A stretch of 64,000 nt of DNA, taken from assembly GCA_019359015.1 (NCBI GenBank), contig JAHHID010000005.1:85802-149801 (forward strand), read 5' to 3'. The stretch's first letter is position 1. Each line of letters begins with the position of its first letter. Positions 26,424 through 35,288 of this stretch are shown piece after piece. The notes beneath the pieces were generated by a model that was not told the origin of the DNA, did not search any database, and saw only the letters and a list, made by a program, of their open reading frames with translations. The DNA comes from Spirirestis rafaelensis WJT71-NPBG6 (GTDB lineage: Bacteria > Cyanobacteriota > Cyanobacteriia > Cyanobacteriales > Nostocaceae). Position numbers and translations under genes: made by a program.

Positions 26424-28136
26424 ATGACTCAATATTCAATTCCTTCAGAAAATCTGCCACAAAATCTAATTAGTCCACCCGAGTTAGACACTTTAGATTG
26501 GGAATCACGGATGGCAAGATTGGTTGGCTTGCAAGAAGAATCTTCATCTGCTAATACCGACGAAGCAGTAGAAGAATCAACTTCTTTGTTGCAACCTTCG
26601 TCTGAACCACAAGAAGTTCAGACTAAGGAATCCCTCTCATCTAACCCGTTTGCTAAGTTAGGCTTGGTGGGTGCTAGTACTTTGGGTATAGTTTTGGTGG
26701 CTGGGGTGTTTTTGTCGCAGCTAACGAACACTGGCAAGAAACAGCCAAAAAATAATTCTGCTTCTATACCATCGCAACCAATCAGCGATTCCCGCCCGCA
26801 ACAGCTACAATCAGAACTAGAGACTTTAAAAACTAAATTAGCCCTAACTGAACAAGCAGAAGCGGTGAAAGCAGCACAACAAAAGCTGAGACTTGAAAAA
26901 CCAGCGCCTTCTCCTCAGCTTGCATCTCGACCGACTTCACAACCACAACGGTCAGCTTCTGTCAATACACCGAGGATACCAGTGGAAAGGATACCAACAC
27001 CCGTGCGAACAGTTTATTTGCCTGGTCCCACTGTTGAGCGTATCGTTAAAGTACCCACTGTTCCCCAAAAGGCTATTCCACAAAAGCCTATTCCACAAAA
27101 GGCGATCGCACTAAAGCCTGCTAATTCTCAAATTTTACCATCACGTTTGCCGATAGTTGCACCAAACACTCAGCCAATAGTTACAGCAACTCCCAAACCT
27201 ACACCAGATCCGCTTCAGGAATGGGCAAAGTTAGCAAAAATAGGTAGCTATGGTATGGTTACTATGACTGGGAATAGTGTTCAAGCAGCTACTCCTACTC
27301 CTCCACCTACACCTGTAAATAATACTCAGTTACAGGCAAGAAATACCGAACCAGACGACGAACCGCCAGAAGAGGAAGAGTCAACCCCTCCTGCGGTCAG
27401 CCAAACAAAACAGCAGACCCCGAAATCCGTGCCTGTAGGAACTAAGGCGAAAGGTGTATTTGCGACCGCTGTATTCGGGGAAACTACCAGAGCAACTACT
27501 AATAGCAATAGAAAAGACGAAAGCGGCAAAGACGTATTTGTAGTGCGTTTGAAAGAGCCATTAAAATCTGTGGATGGTGCGATCGCTTTACCTGCTAAAA
27601 CTGAGTTATTAGCTCAAGTTCGTTCTATTTCTGAGCAAGGCTTCCTACAGTTGGATGTAGTCAAAGTTCTTGTCCAAAATAATAACACCTTTACAGAAAA
27701 AAGCTTACCGCCAAATGCAATAACGATTCGCGCTTCTCAAGGTAAACCTCTCATCGCAAGCCAATATTCCAATCAAGGGGGGTCTGGGGTAGGGCTAGCG
27801 GATGTAGGAGCATTCGCCTTGAATGGTATTGGTAAAGCAGCACAGGTATATAATACTCCTGAGACCAGAATCCAGTGCGTCAATAATAATCTTGCTACTG
27901 CTAACAATACTGATAACGGAACTAATATTGTTACTAATAATTGTTTTCAGACCTCCGACTCCAGACGCAACATCTTAGCCGGCGTTTTGGAAGGGGGTGC
28001 GACTACTTTAGGTAACCAAATTAACCAACGCAATCAACAAAATATCTCTAAAAAACTGGCGCAACGCAGTAACGTTTGGTTTTTGCCCGCAGGCAAAGAA
28101 ATTGAAGTATATGTAAATCAAACAACGCAATTTTAA
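26424..28136 (+). CDS. VirB10/TrbI-like envelope-spanning protein (T4SS-like cluster)
   Basis: 570 residues: an acidic cytoplasmic N-terminus (1-76), one TM helix at about 79-99 (LGLVGASTLGIVLVAGVFLSQL), a coiled-coil-prone stretch (LQSELETLKTKLALTEQAEAV), a long Pro-rich linker (about 155-330) with PQKAI/PQKPI five-residue repeats, and a C-terminal beta domain (GTKAKGVFATAVFGE; VVRLKEPLKSVDGAIALPAKTELLAQV). That end also has a Gly-rich VGLADVGAFALNG segment and a final WFLPAGKEIEVYV strand. This order is the one seen in VirB10/TrbI, which spans both membranes and forms the outer-membrane pore with VirB9 and VirB7. It is one of the firmer members of the cluster. Confidence 0.68.
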   Translation: MTQYSIPSENLPQNLISPPELDTLDWESRMARLVGLQEESSSANTDEAVEESTSLLQPSSEPQEVQTKESLSSNPFAKLGLVGASTLGIVLVAGVFLSQLTNTGKKQPKNNSASIPSQPISDSRPQQLQSELETLKTKLALTEQAEAVKAAQQKLRLEKPAPSPQLASRPTSQPQRSASVNTPRIPVERIPTPVRTVYLPGPTVERIVKVPTVPQKAIPQKPIPQKAIALKPANSQILPSRLPIVAPNTQPIVTATPKPTPDPLQEWAKLAKIGSYGMVTMTGNSVQAATPTPPPTPVNNTQLQARNTEPDDEPPEEEESTPPAVSQTKQQTPKSVPVGTKAKGVFATAVFGETTRATTNSNRKDESGKDVFVVRLKEPLKSVDGAIALPAKTELLAQVRSISEQGFLQLDVVKVLVQNNNTFTEKSLPPNAITIRASQGKPLIASQYSNQGGSGVGLADVGAFALNGIGKAAQVYNTPETRIQCVNNNLATANNTDNGTNIVTNNCFQTSDSRRNILAGVLEGGATTLGNQINQRNQQNISKKLAQRSNVWFLPAGKEIEVYVNQTTQF

Positions 28137-28296
28137 GAGTTACAATTTGCAGAGAATGCACCGATGCCCCCAACACCTACCGAAGGGTGTCGCACTAAGT
28201 CCACCTAATCGCGGACTACGGGAAATTAAGGGTTTTATACGTGTAGTTCTACCCTTATAGGGTAGGTGGTTCTATCTATTTATCTCAAATGCAGCC

Positions 28297-28872
28297 ATGA
28301 AAAACGAGACAAAATTTTCCGGAAAAACCCCAGATAAATCTTATTTATTACATCTGGCTTCCTTAATTTTCTCGGCTGCAATTTTATTAGTTGCAGGTCG
28401 GGTTTTAGCTAATAATGCCGTTCTTCGTTCGATGTTTTCCTGCCAAGCACAGGGTTTGGGGGGAGCAACACCTATTATCGATATCTGGTATCAGCAAGGT
28501 ACAAACTTAAGTTTTATTCAAGCGGGAGAAACAATAAAGAAAGTTTGGTTAAACGATCCTTCACAGGTAACTATAGATTTTGACGGTCCGATGTGTATGC
28601 AGTTTGGTCAAGACCGTAATGTTACTCAAGGAGATTGTAAAAACTCAGCCGCGAATGTAATTCAACTTAGACGAATTCAAAAACTGAAAATTGCCGGATT
28701 GCCTAATACTAGTAATACGCTTTTAACAGTAATTACTGAAAAACAAGGCAAAACAAAGTTGTATGCATTTCGAGTAATATATGGCGAAGGTAGCCCTGAA
28801 TATAGCACTTTAGCAATTTTCCCTGACCCTCCTTCCAATAATCAAGCGGCTTGTGTCAGAACTGCAAAATAA
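28297..28872 (+). CDS. VirB9/TrbG-like periplasmic protein (T4SS-like cluster)
   Basis: 191 residues with a hydrophobic N-terminal helix at about 19-40 ending in RVLA, either a signal peptide or an anchor. The mature part has a VirB9-like beta pattern: a strand with TNLSFIQAGETIKKVWLNDPSQV (here read as the conserved gap-filling opening of the family), then QKLKIAGLPNTSNTLLTVIT, then a KTKLYAFRVIYGEG strand resembling the Y-x-F/L end of the VirB9 N-terminal domain. It is shorter than usual VirB9 (about 250-300) and may lack the C-terminal domain that pairs with VirB7. It follows the VirB10-like gene after 160 bases. Confidence 0.55.
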   Translation: MKNETKFSGKTPDKSYLLHLASLIFSAAILLVAGRVLANNAVLRSMFSCQAQGLGGATPIIDIWYQQGTNLSFIQAGETIKKVWLNDPSQVTIDFDGPMCMQFGQDRNVTQGDCKNSAANVIQLRRIQKLKIAGLPNTSNTLLTVITEKQGKTKLYAFRVIYGEGSPEYSTLAIFPDPPSNNQAACVRTAK

Positions 28873-29003
28873 TTTTAAAAGAATGACCGCAGGCTTATTT
28901 CATCAAGATTAATCATTCGTAAAGTTGCCCGCAGAGATATTTGGGAAACGTCTCTACAGTGCAAAATTATAATCACAACTCTTGAAAGGAATATTATATT
29001 AAA

Positions 29004-29111
29004 ATGAATAACGATTTAGTAATTTTTCTTATTAGTATTGGTGTACTTGTTTTGTATCTCGTCTTCTCGGCGCTGACTGAGATGGGCACCAAACTACCTT
29101 GGAAAAAATAA
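29004..29111 (+). CDS. 35-residue single-TM peptide downstream of the T4SS-like cluster
   Basis: The ATG at 29004, with GAAAGGA about 14-20 bases upstream, encodes a 35-residue peptide: short polar start, one TM helix (VIFLISIGVLVLYLVFSAL) and a short basic end (PWKK). It lies in the same direction as the T4SS-like genes, 131 bases after the VirB9-like gene and before the convergent kinase gene. It has no lipobox, so it is not a classical VirB7. It may be a small accessory membrane subunit, or unrelated. Confidence 0.5.
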   Translation: MNNDLVIFLISIGVLVLYLVFSALTEMGTKLPWKK

Positions 29112-29167
29112 CGCTCCTCAGTTTTGAGATTTAGGCGATCGCTTTTTACCAGCCTATGAAAAAACCC

Positions 29168-32100
29168 TTACCACCGAGGATTAGCCATAATTAACGCCTC
29201 TGCCGCAGAACTATCTAATGGACGGGAGAAAAAATATCCCTGTCCGTATTCACACTTCAGCTTTCTCACAAGTGCTAATTGCTCTTGAGTCTCCACCCCT
29301 TCGGCAGTCACATCCATACCTAGTTTGTCTGCCAGCGTGACAATTATCTCAATAATTTCTAAATTCCTGTTATTAGCGTCCATCGGGCTGACGAAGGAAC
29401 GGTCAATCTTCAACACATTAATCGGAAACGTATGGAGACGACCTAATGAGGAATAGCCCGTACCAAAATCATCAATTGATAACTCAATGCCCATCTCTCG
29501 AAGTTGTGACAGCGCGGTATTTGCCTCATCACCATTTTCCATAATTGCGCTTTCAGTAATCTCTAACACCAGACTGCACGCATCAAGACCAGTCGAGCGC
29601 AAAATTTCTGCAATCTGCTCAATCAAATCCGCCTGGTAAAATTGCTTGGCACAGAGATTAACACTGATTTTATCTAGAAAGCTGGTAGGATAGCGCATCT
29701 GCCAGACTTGCATCTGGCGGCAAGCCTCAAAAAGCACCCAGTAGCCAATCTCGACAATCAGTCCAGTTTCCTCCGCTAGGGGGATAAAATCTGCCGGATA
29801 AACCAGACCACGCTCTGGATGCTGCCAGCGCAACAGAGCCTCAAAACCTGAAATTGTGCCACTAGAAAGCGAAACAATCGGTTGGTAATAAACCCGAAAC
29901 TCCTGGCGTTCAATTGCTCGACGCAGATCGGTCTCTAACTGCAATCTGTCCACAGCATTAGTATACATATCTGGGTTGAACAGCTCGTAGCGTGCCCTGC
30001 CCAGCACCTTAGCTCGGTACATTGCCGTGTCAGCATCCCTCAGCAGGTTTTCTGGTTGGTCATAGGTGAGTATCGAATTCAGAGCGATGCCAATACTTGC
30101 CGTAGTGAAAACTTCTTGCCCGTCAAGGTCAAAGGGTAACGCCAGTTGCTGTTGAATTAGCTCAACCACCTCAATTGCCTCTGACAAATTCTCGATTCCC
30201 TCAAGCAAAATTGTAAATTCGTCTCCCCCAAGCCGTGCAGCTGTATCTATCGAGCGTAGGCAAGCTTTTAGCCTGCTTGCTATTTTAATCAGAAATTGGT
30301 CTCCAACTAGATGTCCGAGGCTGTCATTGATCACCTTAAAACGATCCAAGTCCAGAAACAGCACAGCAAATAAATAATTCTCCTGCTGTTTAGCTCGCTC
30401 GATCGCATCTTTTAAGCACTCCATAAACCAAGCTCGGTTGGGTAAACCTGTGAGTGCATCGTGAAACGCATTGTGCAGTAGTTGTTCCTCTGCCCGTTTG
30501 CGCTCAGTGATGTCATGGGTGATGCCAAGAATTTGATGAATTTCCCCATGCTCATTTAAAATCGGCACGTAGGTGACAACTATGGTAAAAGAGCAACCAG
30601 GCAAACTGATATTGCATTCTCCGGTTTGCTTGGTGCGCGTCTCCACAGTTTTTTGCAGAAGTGGTAAATACGCATTCGTGACTTCTTTTGGGTGTATCTC
30701 GTCATCCGTACGACCAATATATGCCTCTAGAGGAAAGCCACCGCGATTAACTCCGAAAGCTTTGAGAATGCTGTTTAAATCGAGTTCAGAAGATGCTTTT
30801 GAGTCGGTGGATAAAATTGTTGTGGTAGTCTTGGTGGAAGTTGACGGCGTTTTGGCAAAAAACTGGGGATACTGTTGTTCCAAATCCTTGACCTTTGCTT
30901 TTGCTCCCCAGCGAACATAACCATAGTGAGCTTTTGTCATGTATAGTTGGGCAAACTCCTGCATTCCACGCGCTAGATAAAAATTTGCCGCTAACTCATA
31001 AGCTAATGCTTCCTCTTGAATGTATCCGTTATCCCTTGCTCCTTTTATAGCTCGTTCATACAAATCCATTGCTTCAACAACTTGACCCAAAACTCGCGCT
31101 TTTTCTGCCTCGACTAGATCGTAAGTGTGCTGAAAATTCATCGGCGCATGAACTGCCCAAGTTTTCATTTCTTTTTGGTTAGCTGCCACTTGTTTTATAT
31201 ATTGTTTTCGTTCTCGATCTTCTTGGTTAAGATAATTGGCTAGAAGAGAGAGAGAGTAATATAAATTATGTTCAGCATAAGCCAATAGACCTGACAAAGA
31301 TTGTTTATTGCCTGCTGCATTTTCGGCACTCTTAACTGCGGCAGTATAATTCTTGAATAAATAATTGAGCCGAGTTTTAGCTAGCTCGATGACAAACAGA
31401 GATTGAAGGTTATTATTTATTTGTAAAATGGGTAGCATTTCAGTTTCATTGAATAGCTCTCCCACCAGTCTGTTGGATTCTCTAGAATCCGCCATTAAAT
31501 TTAATACTAATTGACCCCATATTTTAGCATAATGCAGAGAAAAGTCCTGTTTAATAGATTGCACTAGGCTGATATAATTTTTATAGGTTTTATTGACAGA
31601 TTCTAAAGGGTCTCCCACTAAAAGCAAATTAGAGCAATAGTTAATAGCTGCATAAGAAGCATATTCTATATCTCCAGTTTCCATTAATACTTTAAGCGTT
31701 TCCTGCAAAGATTCTAAAGTGTTGCGTTTATGTTCTTTCCAGGGTCTGATAAAACAGTTAAACAGTAAGTTAACCTTACCTTCTATTTCTGAACTATCAA
31801 ATTGCTTCAACATTTTCAACGATAGCTTGCCAAGCTGATAGCCAAAATCGAGGTTACATTGCGTCTTACAAAGAAGGAAACCATATAAAACATAGGCAAA
31901 AGCAGCAAAAGATGAATTTCCATAGTTTACGCATAGCTCCATCATTGTAAATATAATTAATGGAGCTAGTGAGGAATTCGTTGTATGAACCGGAGACCAT
32001 ATAGTCTTTAAAATTCGCATAGCTACAAGCTTATCTGGGTCAGTCATTGGTGGAAGATTGTATAAATCATCAATGACCAATTGGCTTGGCGGTGATTTTG

Positions 32101-34774
32101 ACAGAGATATGCCTAACATCTTCAAAAATTGCAGCCCAATATCTATTGATGCCTGCATCTGGTTTTGAGCGATATAAAGCTGAATTTTAGTTTCATACAC
32201 ATTAGCTTTTTCGCGTACAGTCTTAACTTGTTGTAGAACAACATTAGACAGCAATTCGCTTCGTTCGTAGTTAGTGTTTAAATATTCCGCATATACTGCT
32301 GACTCATACAAACTTAGCGTCAAGTCGTACTGAGTCTGCCAACTATCTTCTGCTAATAGATTCAGCCCTACATTCAAATACTTAACTGCTGCTTCATAAG
32401 CCATTGCTGACTTTGCTTTCTCACTTGCCCTCAAATTCAGTTTGGCGATTTCATCGCGTTCGGCTTGATCACTTATAAATTCACTGCCCAGATTGAGATG
32501 ATCGACTATTTCAAATAACTTCTCTGATAATGCTTCTGGTGCAGTATTATGCAACAGCAAGCGACCTATTTTTAAGTGAATAGCTGTTTTTTCCGTCTCA
32601 TCAATTAAGGCATAAGCCGCTTGTTGTACCCGGTCATGCAGGAATTTAAAGCTAACTTCATTTATCGCAAAATCATCTTCAGTTTCTATCAATTTGTACT
32701 TATTATCCAAAGGAACAATTAAGCCTTTTTGGATGGCGCTTAACAAATCAGCCAACGCTTCAGCAGGTTGATGTTGATAGATAATCCCTAAAGTGGATAA
32801 ATCGAATTTATTGCCAATGCAAGCGGCTAACTGCAATACCATTTGGGTGGAAGTTGGTAACTTGCCAATCTTAGCCGCCATCAATTCCACCACATTGTCT
32901 GTGATATCCTTAGCTTGGATTTGTGCTACATCCCATTGCCACCCCCCTACCCCCCTCTGTGCCCCCTTAGTAAGGGGGGTGGGGGATTGAGGGGGGTACT
33001 CAAAAGTTAATAACCCTTCGGTGTAGAGCGACTTCAAAAACTCAGTGGTGAAAAAGGCATTACCTTGGGTTTTGTCATACACTAAATCGGTTAACGGCTG
33101 CGTTGAAGTGGGTTGAGACTTTAAAGCCTCAGCGATGAGAGCGTTGACATCTTGCACAAGCAGATTATCTAAGTGAATCGATGACAACACTGCTTGTTTT
33201 TTTTCAATTTCTTCTAACGTCATCATCAGCGGATGGCTAGGATTAACTTCGTTGTCGCGATACGCACCGATGATGAGTAAATATTGAATAGTGGCATCGC
33301 TCATGATTGTTTTGAGCAGCTTCAGTGATGCTTTATCTGCCCATTGCAAATCATCGATAAATAAGACTAAAGGATGTGACTTTTGGCAAATAACTTTGAT
33401 AAAGTTTTGAAAGACTAAATTAAAACGATTTTGTGCTATGGATGCTTCCACTTGGACGACAGGTGGCTGAGTACCAATGACTCGTTCCAAATTAGGGATA
33501 ACATCTATCAAAACTTGTCCATTATTGCCAACTGCGGCTAATATTTTCTCTCGCCATTGATTTAATACTGCTTCAGTTTCAGTCAGCAGTTGTTTGCATA
33601 AATCATCGAAAGCTTGAGAGAGCGCGTAGTAAGGAATATTGCGTTGGTACTGGTCAAATTTGCCCCAAATGAAACTCCCACGTCTTGCAGTAATTGGTTT
33701 ATGGACTTCTCGAACCAAGGCAGATTTGCCGACACCGGAATATCCAGTAACCAAAATCATTTCAATTTGGGATTGGGTAGAAATTGAGGAATTCTCTGTT
33801 TCTCCACCTGCCACTCTCGTAAAAGCTTCTAGGAGAGTTTCAATCTCTCGCTCCCTACCATACAATTTCTGCCCAATAGTAAATCGCTCGGAAATATCTT
33901 GTTCACCAAGAGCAAAGACATCAATTTGCCCATTTGTTTGTAGCTGGTGCAGACATATCTCTAAATCCGCTTTTAGACCATAAGCTGATTGGTATCGGTC
34001 TTCAGCGTTTTTTGCCATTAACTTCATGACAATATCTGAGACGATTGATGGTAGGGAAACGACATCTCGTGTCCCTACAACCTCATGCGGTGGCACGGGT
34101 TGTTTGGCAATATGACTATGCACCAATTCCAACAAATCTAAACTCTGAAATGGCAAAATACCCGTTAGCAATTTATAGAAGGTAGCACCTAAGGAGTAAA
34201 AATCGCTGCGATAATCAATTGCCCGATTCATCCGTCCTGTTTGTTCAGGTGAAATATAAGCGAGTGTGCCTTCTAAAATATTAGGATTACTCAATGTGGG
34301 ATTTTCTCGTGAAAGTACTGTTGAAATCCCAAAGTCGATAATTTTGACTTGTCCGGTGGTTGGATTGAGAACAATATTGCTGGGGTTGATGTCTTTGTGG
34401 ATAATGTTGGCAGCATGAATTTGACCTAAAATGTCAGTGATGGCGATCGCCAACTTCAAAAACTCACATAACTCAAGTTGACCCGCTATTGCCAACAGAT
34501 CCAACGAGTCACCACCGAAATCTTCTAAAACCATCACGACTGCTTCAGCGTCCCGAAAAAGGGCGTAAGCATCCACCACTCCTGGGATTGTCAGGTTACG
34601 GGTGACTTCATATTCTTGCTTAAACCAAGCAGTGCGCTCTGGAGTAGGATAGGACTCTTTGAGCATTTTCAGCACAACGGGTTGCTCCGTATCCACCCGC
34701 CGACCACGATAAACTAGAGAATTGGCGCTTTCATACAGTTGCGCCACCAGGTGGTAAGCGGAAATCGTCAACAT
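29168..34774 (-). CDS. giant Ser/Thr kinase - AAA ATPase - PAS - GGDEF - EAL signalling protein
   Basis: 1868 residues from the ATG at 34774 (MLTISAYHLVAQLYES, the usual start of this kinase class; an upstream ATG at 34828 adds 18 residues). Order: protein kinase (about 1-270; catalytic HKDINPSN, DFGIS, and the activation-end TLAYISPEQTG), AAA-type ATPase (about 300-480; Walker A GYSGVGKS), a long helical TPR-like region (to ~1280), PAS (about 1290-1410), GGDEF (motif RLGGDEF at about 1510, with the product-inhibition RxxD five residues before it), and EAL (FEALLRW at about 1640, DDFGTGYSS). Cyanobacterial proteins of this type often end in a histidine kinase or cyclase; here both c-di-GMP synthesis and breakdown domains are present. 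A palindromic repeat is translated in frame at 32937-32998. Confidence 0.9.
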   Translation of the reverse strand: MLTISAYHLVAQLYESANSLVYRGRRVDTEQPVVLKMLKESYPTPERTAWFKQEYEVTRNLTIPGVVDAYALFRDAEAVVMVLEDFGGDSLDLLAIAGQLELCEFLKLAIAITDILGQIHAANIIHKDINPSNIVLNPTTGQVKIIDFGISTVLSRENPTLSNPNILEGTLAYISPEQTGRMNRAIDYRSDFYSLGATFYKLLTGILPFQSLDLLELVHSHIAKQPVPPHEVVGTRDVVSLPSIVSDIVMKLMAKNAEDRYQSAYGLKADLEICLHQLQTNGQIDVFALGEQDISERFTIGQKLYGREREIETLLEAFTRVAGGETENSSISTQSQIEMILVTGYSGVGKSALVREVHKPITARRGSFIWGKFDQYQRNIPYYALSQAFDDLCKQLLTETEAVLNQWREKILAAVGNNGQVLIDVIPNLERVIGTQPPVVQVEASIAQNRFNLVFQNFIKVICQKSHPLVLFIDDLQWADKASLKLLKTIMSDATIQYLLIIGAYRDNEVNPSHPLMMTLEEIEKKQAVLSSIHLDNLLVQDVNALIAEALKSQPTSTQPLTDLVYDKTQGNAFFTTEFLKSLYTEGLLTFEYPPQSPTPLTKGAQRGVGGWQWDVAQIQAKDITDNVVELMAAKIGKLPTSTQMVLQLAACIGNKFDLSTLGIIYQHQPAEALADLLSAIQKGLIVPLDNKYKLIETEDDFAINEVSFKFLHDRVQQAAYALIDETEKTAIHLKIGRLLLHNTAPEALSEKLFEIVDHLNLGSEFISDQAERDEIAKLNLRASEKAKSAMAYEAAVKYLNVGLNLLAEDSWQTQYDLTLSLYESAVYAEYLNTNYERSELLSNVVLQQVKTVREKANVYETKIQLYIAQNQMQASIDIGLQFLKMLGISLSKSPPSQLVIDDLYNLPPMTDPDKLVAMRILKTIWSPVHTTNSSLAPLIIFTMMELCVNYGNSSFAAFAYVLYGFLLCKTQCNLDFGYQLGKLSLKMLKQFDSSEIEGKVNLLFNCFIRPWKEHKRNTLESLQETLKVLMETGDIEYASYAAINYCSNLLLVGDPLESVNKTYKNYISLVQSIKQDFSLHYAKIWGQLVLNLMADSRESNRLVGELFNETEMLPILQINNNLQSLFVIELAKTRLNYLFKNYTAAVKSAENAAGNKQSLSGLLAYAEHNLYYSLSLLANYLNQEDRERKQYIKQVAANQKEMKTWAVHAPMNFQHTYDLVEAEKARVLGQVVEAMDLYERAIKGARDNGYIQEEALAYELAANFYLARGMQEFAQLYMTKAHYGYVRWGAKAKVKDLEQQYPQFFAKTPSTSTKTTTTILSTDSKASSELDLNSILKAFGVNRGGFPLEAYIGRTDDEIHPKEVTNAYLPLLQKTVETRTKQTGECNISLPGCSFTIVVTYVPILNEHGEIHQILGITHDITERKRAEEQLLHNAFHDALTGLPNRAWFMECLKDAIERAKQQENYLFAVLFLDLDRFKVINDSLGHLVGDQFLIKIASRLKACLRSIDTAARLGGDEFTILLEGIENLSEAIEVVELIQQQLALPFDLDGQEVFTTASIGIALNSILTYDQPENLLRDADTAMYRAKVLGRARYELFNPDMYTNAVDRLQLETDLRRAIERQEFRVYYQPIVSLSSGTISGFEALLRWQHPERGLVYPADFIPLAEETGLIVEIGYWVLFEACRQMQVWQMRYPTSFLDKISVNLCAKQFYQADLIEQIAEILRSTGLDACSLVLEITESAIMENGDEANTALSQLREMGIELSIDDFGTGYSSLGRLHTFPINVLKIDRSFVSPMDANNRNLEIIEIIVTLADKLGMDVTAEGVETQEQLALVRKLKCEYGQGYFFSRPLDSSAAEALIMANPRW
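32937..32998. repeat. GC-rich palindromic repeat inside a coding region
   Basis: CCCCCTTAGTAAGGGGG with flanking C/G runs matches the spacer repeats near 7757 and 22380. Here it is translated in frame, giving YPPQSPTPLTKGAQRGVGG in the ATPase region of the kinase protein. Confidence 0.75.
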
Positions 34775-35079
34775 TTGAGTCAATTTGATACAAGATGCGG
34801 TAATAGCTAAATAGCCTCTGTGTACCAAGCGCGAGTGCGAGGATCAAAGGTGGCGCTAACTCGAATTACTTGATGCGATTACCTTGGTTATCAGTGGTCT
34901 AGATATGGTAATTCCCACCCGTTGATTAGTCAATGACTTGGATTACTACTAAACTATGACTTACGCACTGTACAAATTGAATATCATCTAATAAAAACGC
35001 GATTCGGTCGTTTTCAAGAAAATTCTTACAGCAGTTTTCAGGTAATTAAACTATACGCTGACCTCACTTCCATTCCTCT

Positions 35080-35195
35080 CTCCTGCGTTCGCGCAGCGTG
35101 CCGAAGGCAGGAGAGAGGCTTTGAATTTCTCCCCTTCCCTCTCTTCTCCTGTCGGAGACCAAGGCGAACGTAGGGAAGGGGCTGGGGGTTAGGTT
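35080..35195. repeat. dispersed repeats in the spacer between the kinase and ABC genes
   Basis: CTCTCCTGC (35085-35095) and its inverse GCAGGAGAG (about 35109-35117) flank GTTCGCGCAGCGTG; a CCCCTTCCCTC...GGGAAGGGG pair follows at about 35141-35181. The rest of the 34775-35288 spacer shows no gene. Confidence 0.65.
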
Positions 35196-35288
35196 TCATG
35201 GTTGTGGTTCATTTACCTGAAAATCGCTGTAAATCGAGTTTGTTGATTTCCGGAAAATTTGGCTTGCTCATAACTGCCTTTGCGTTGA

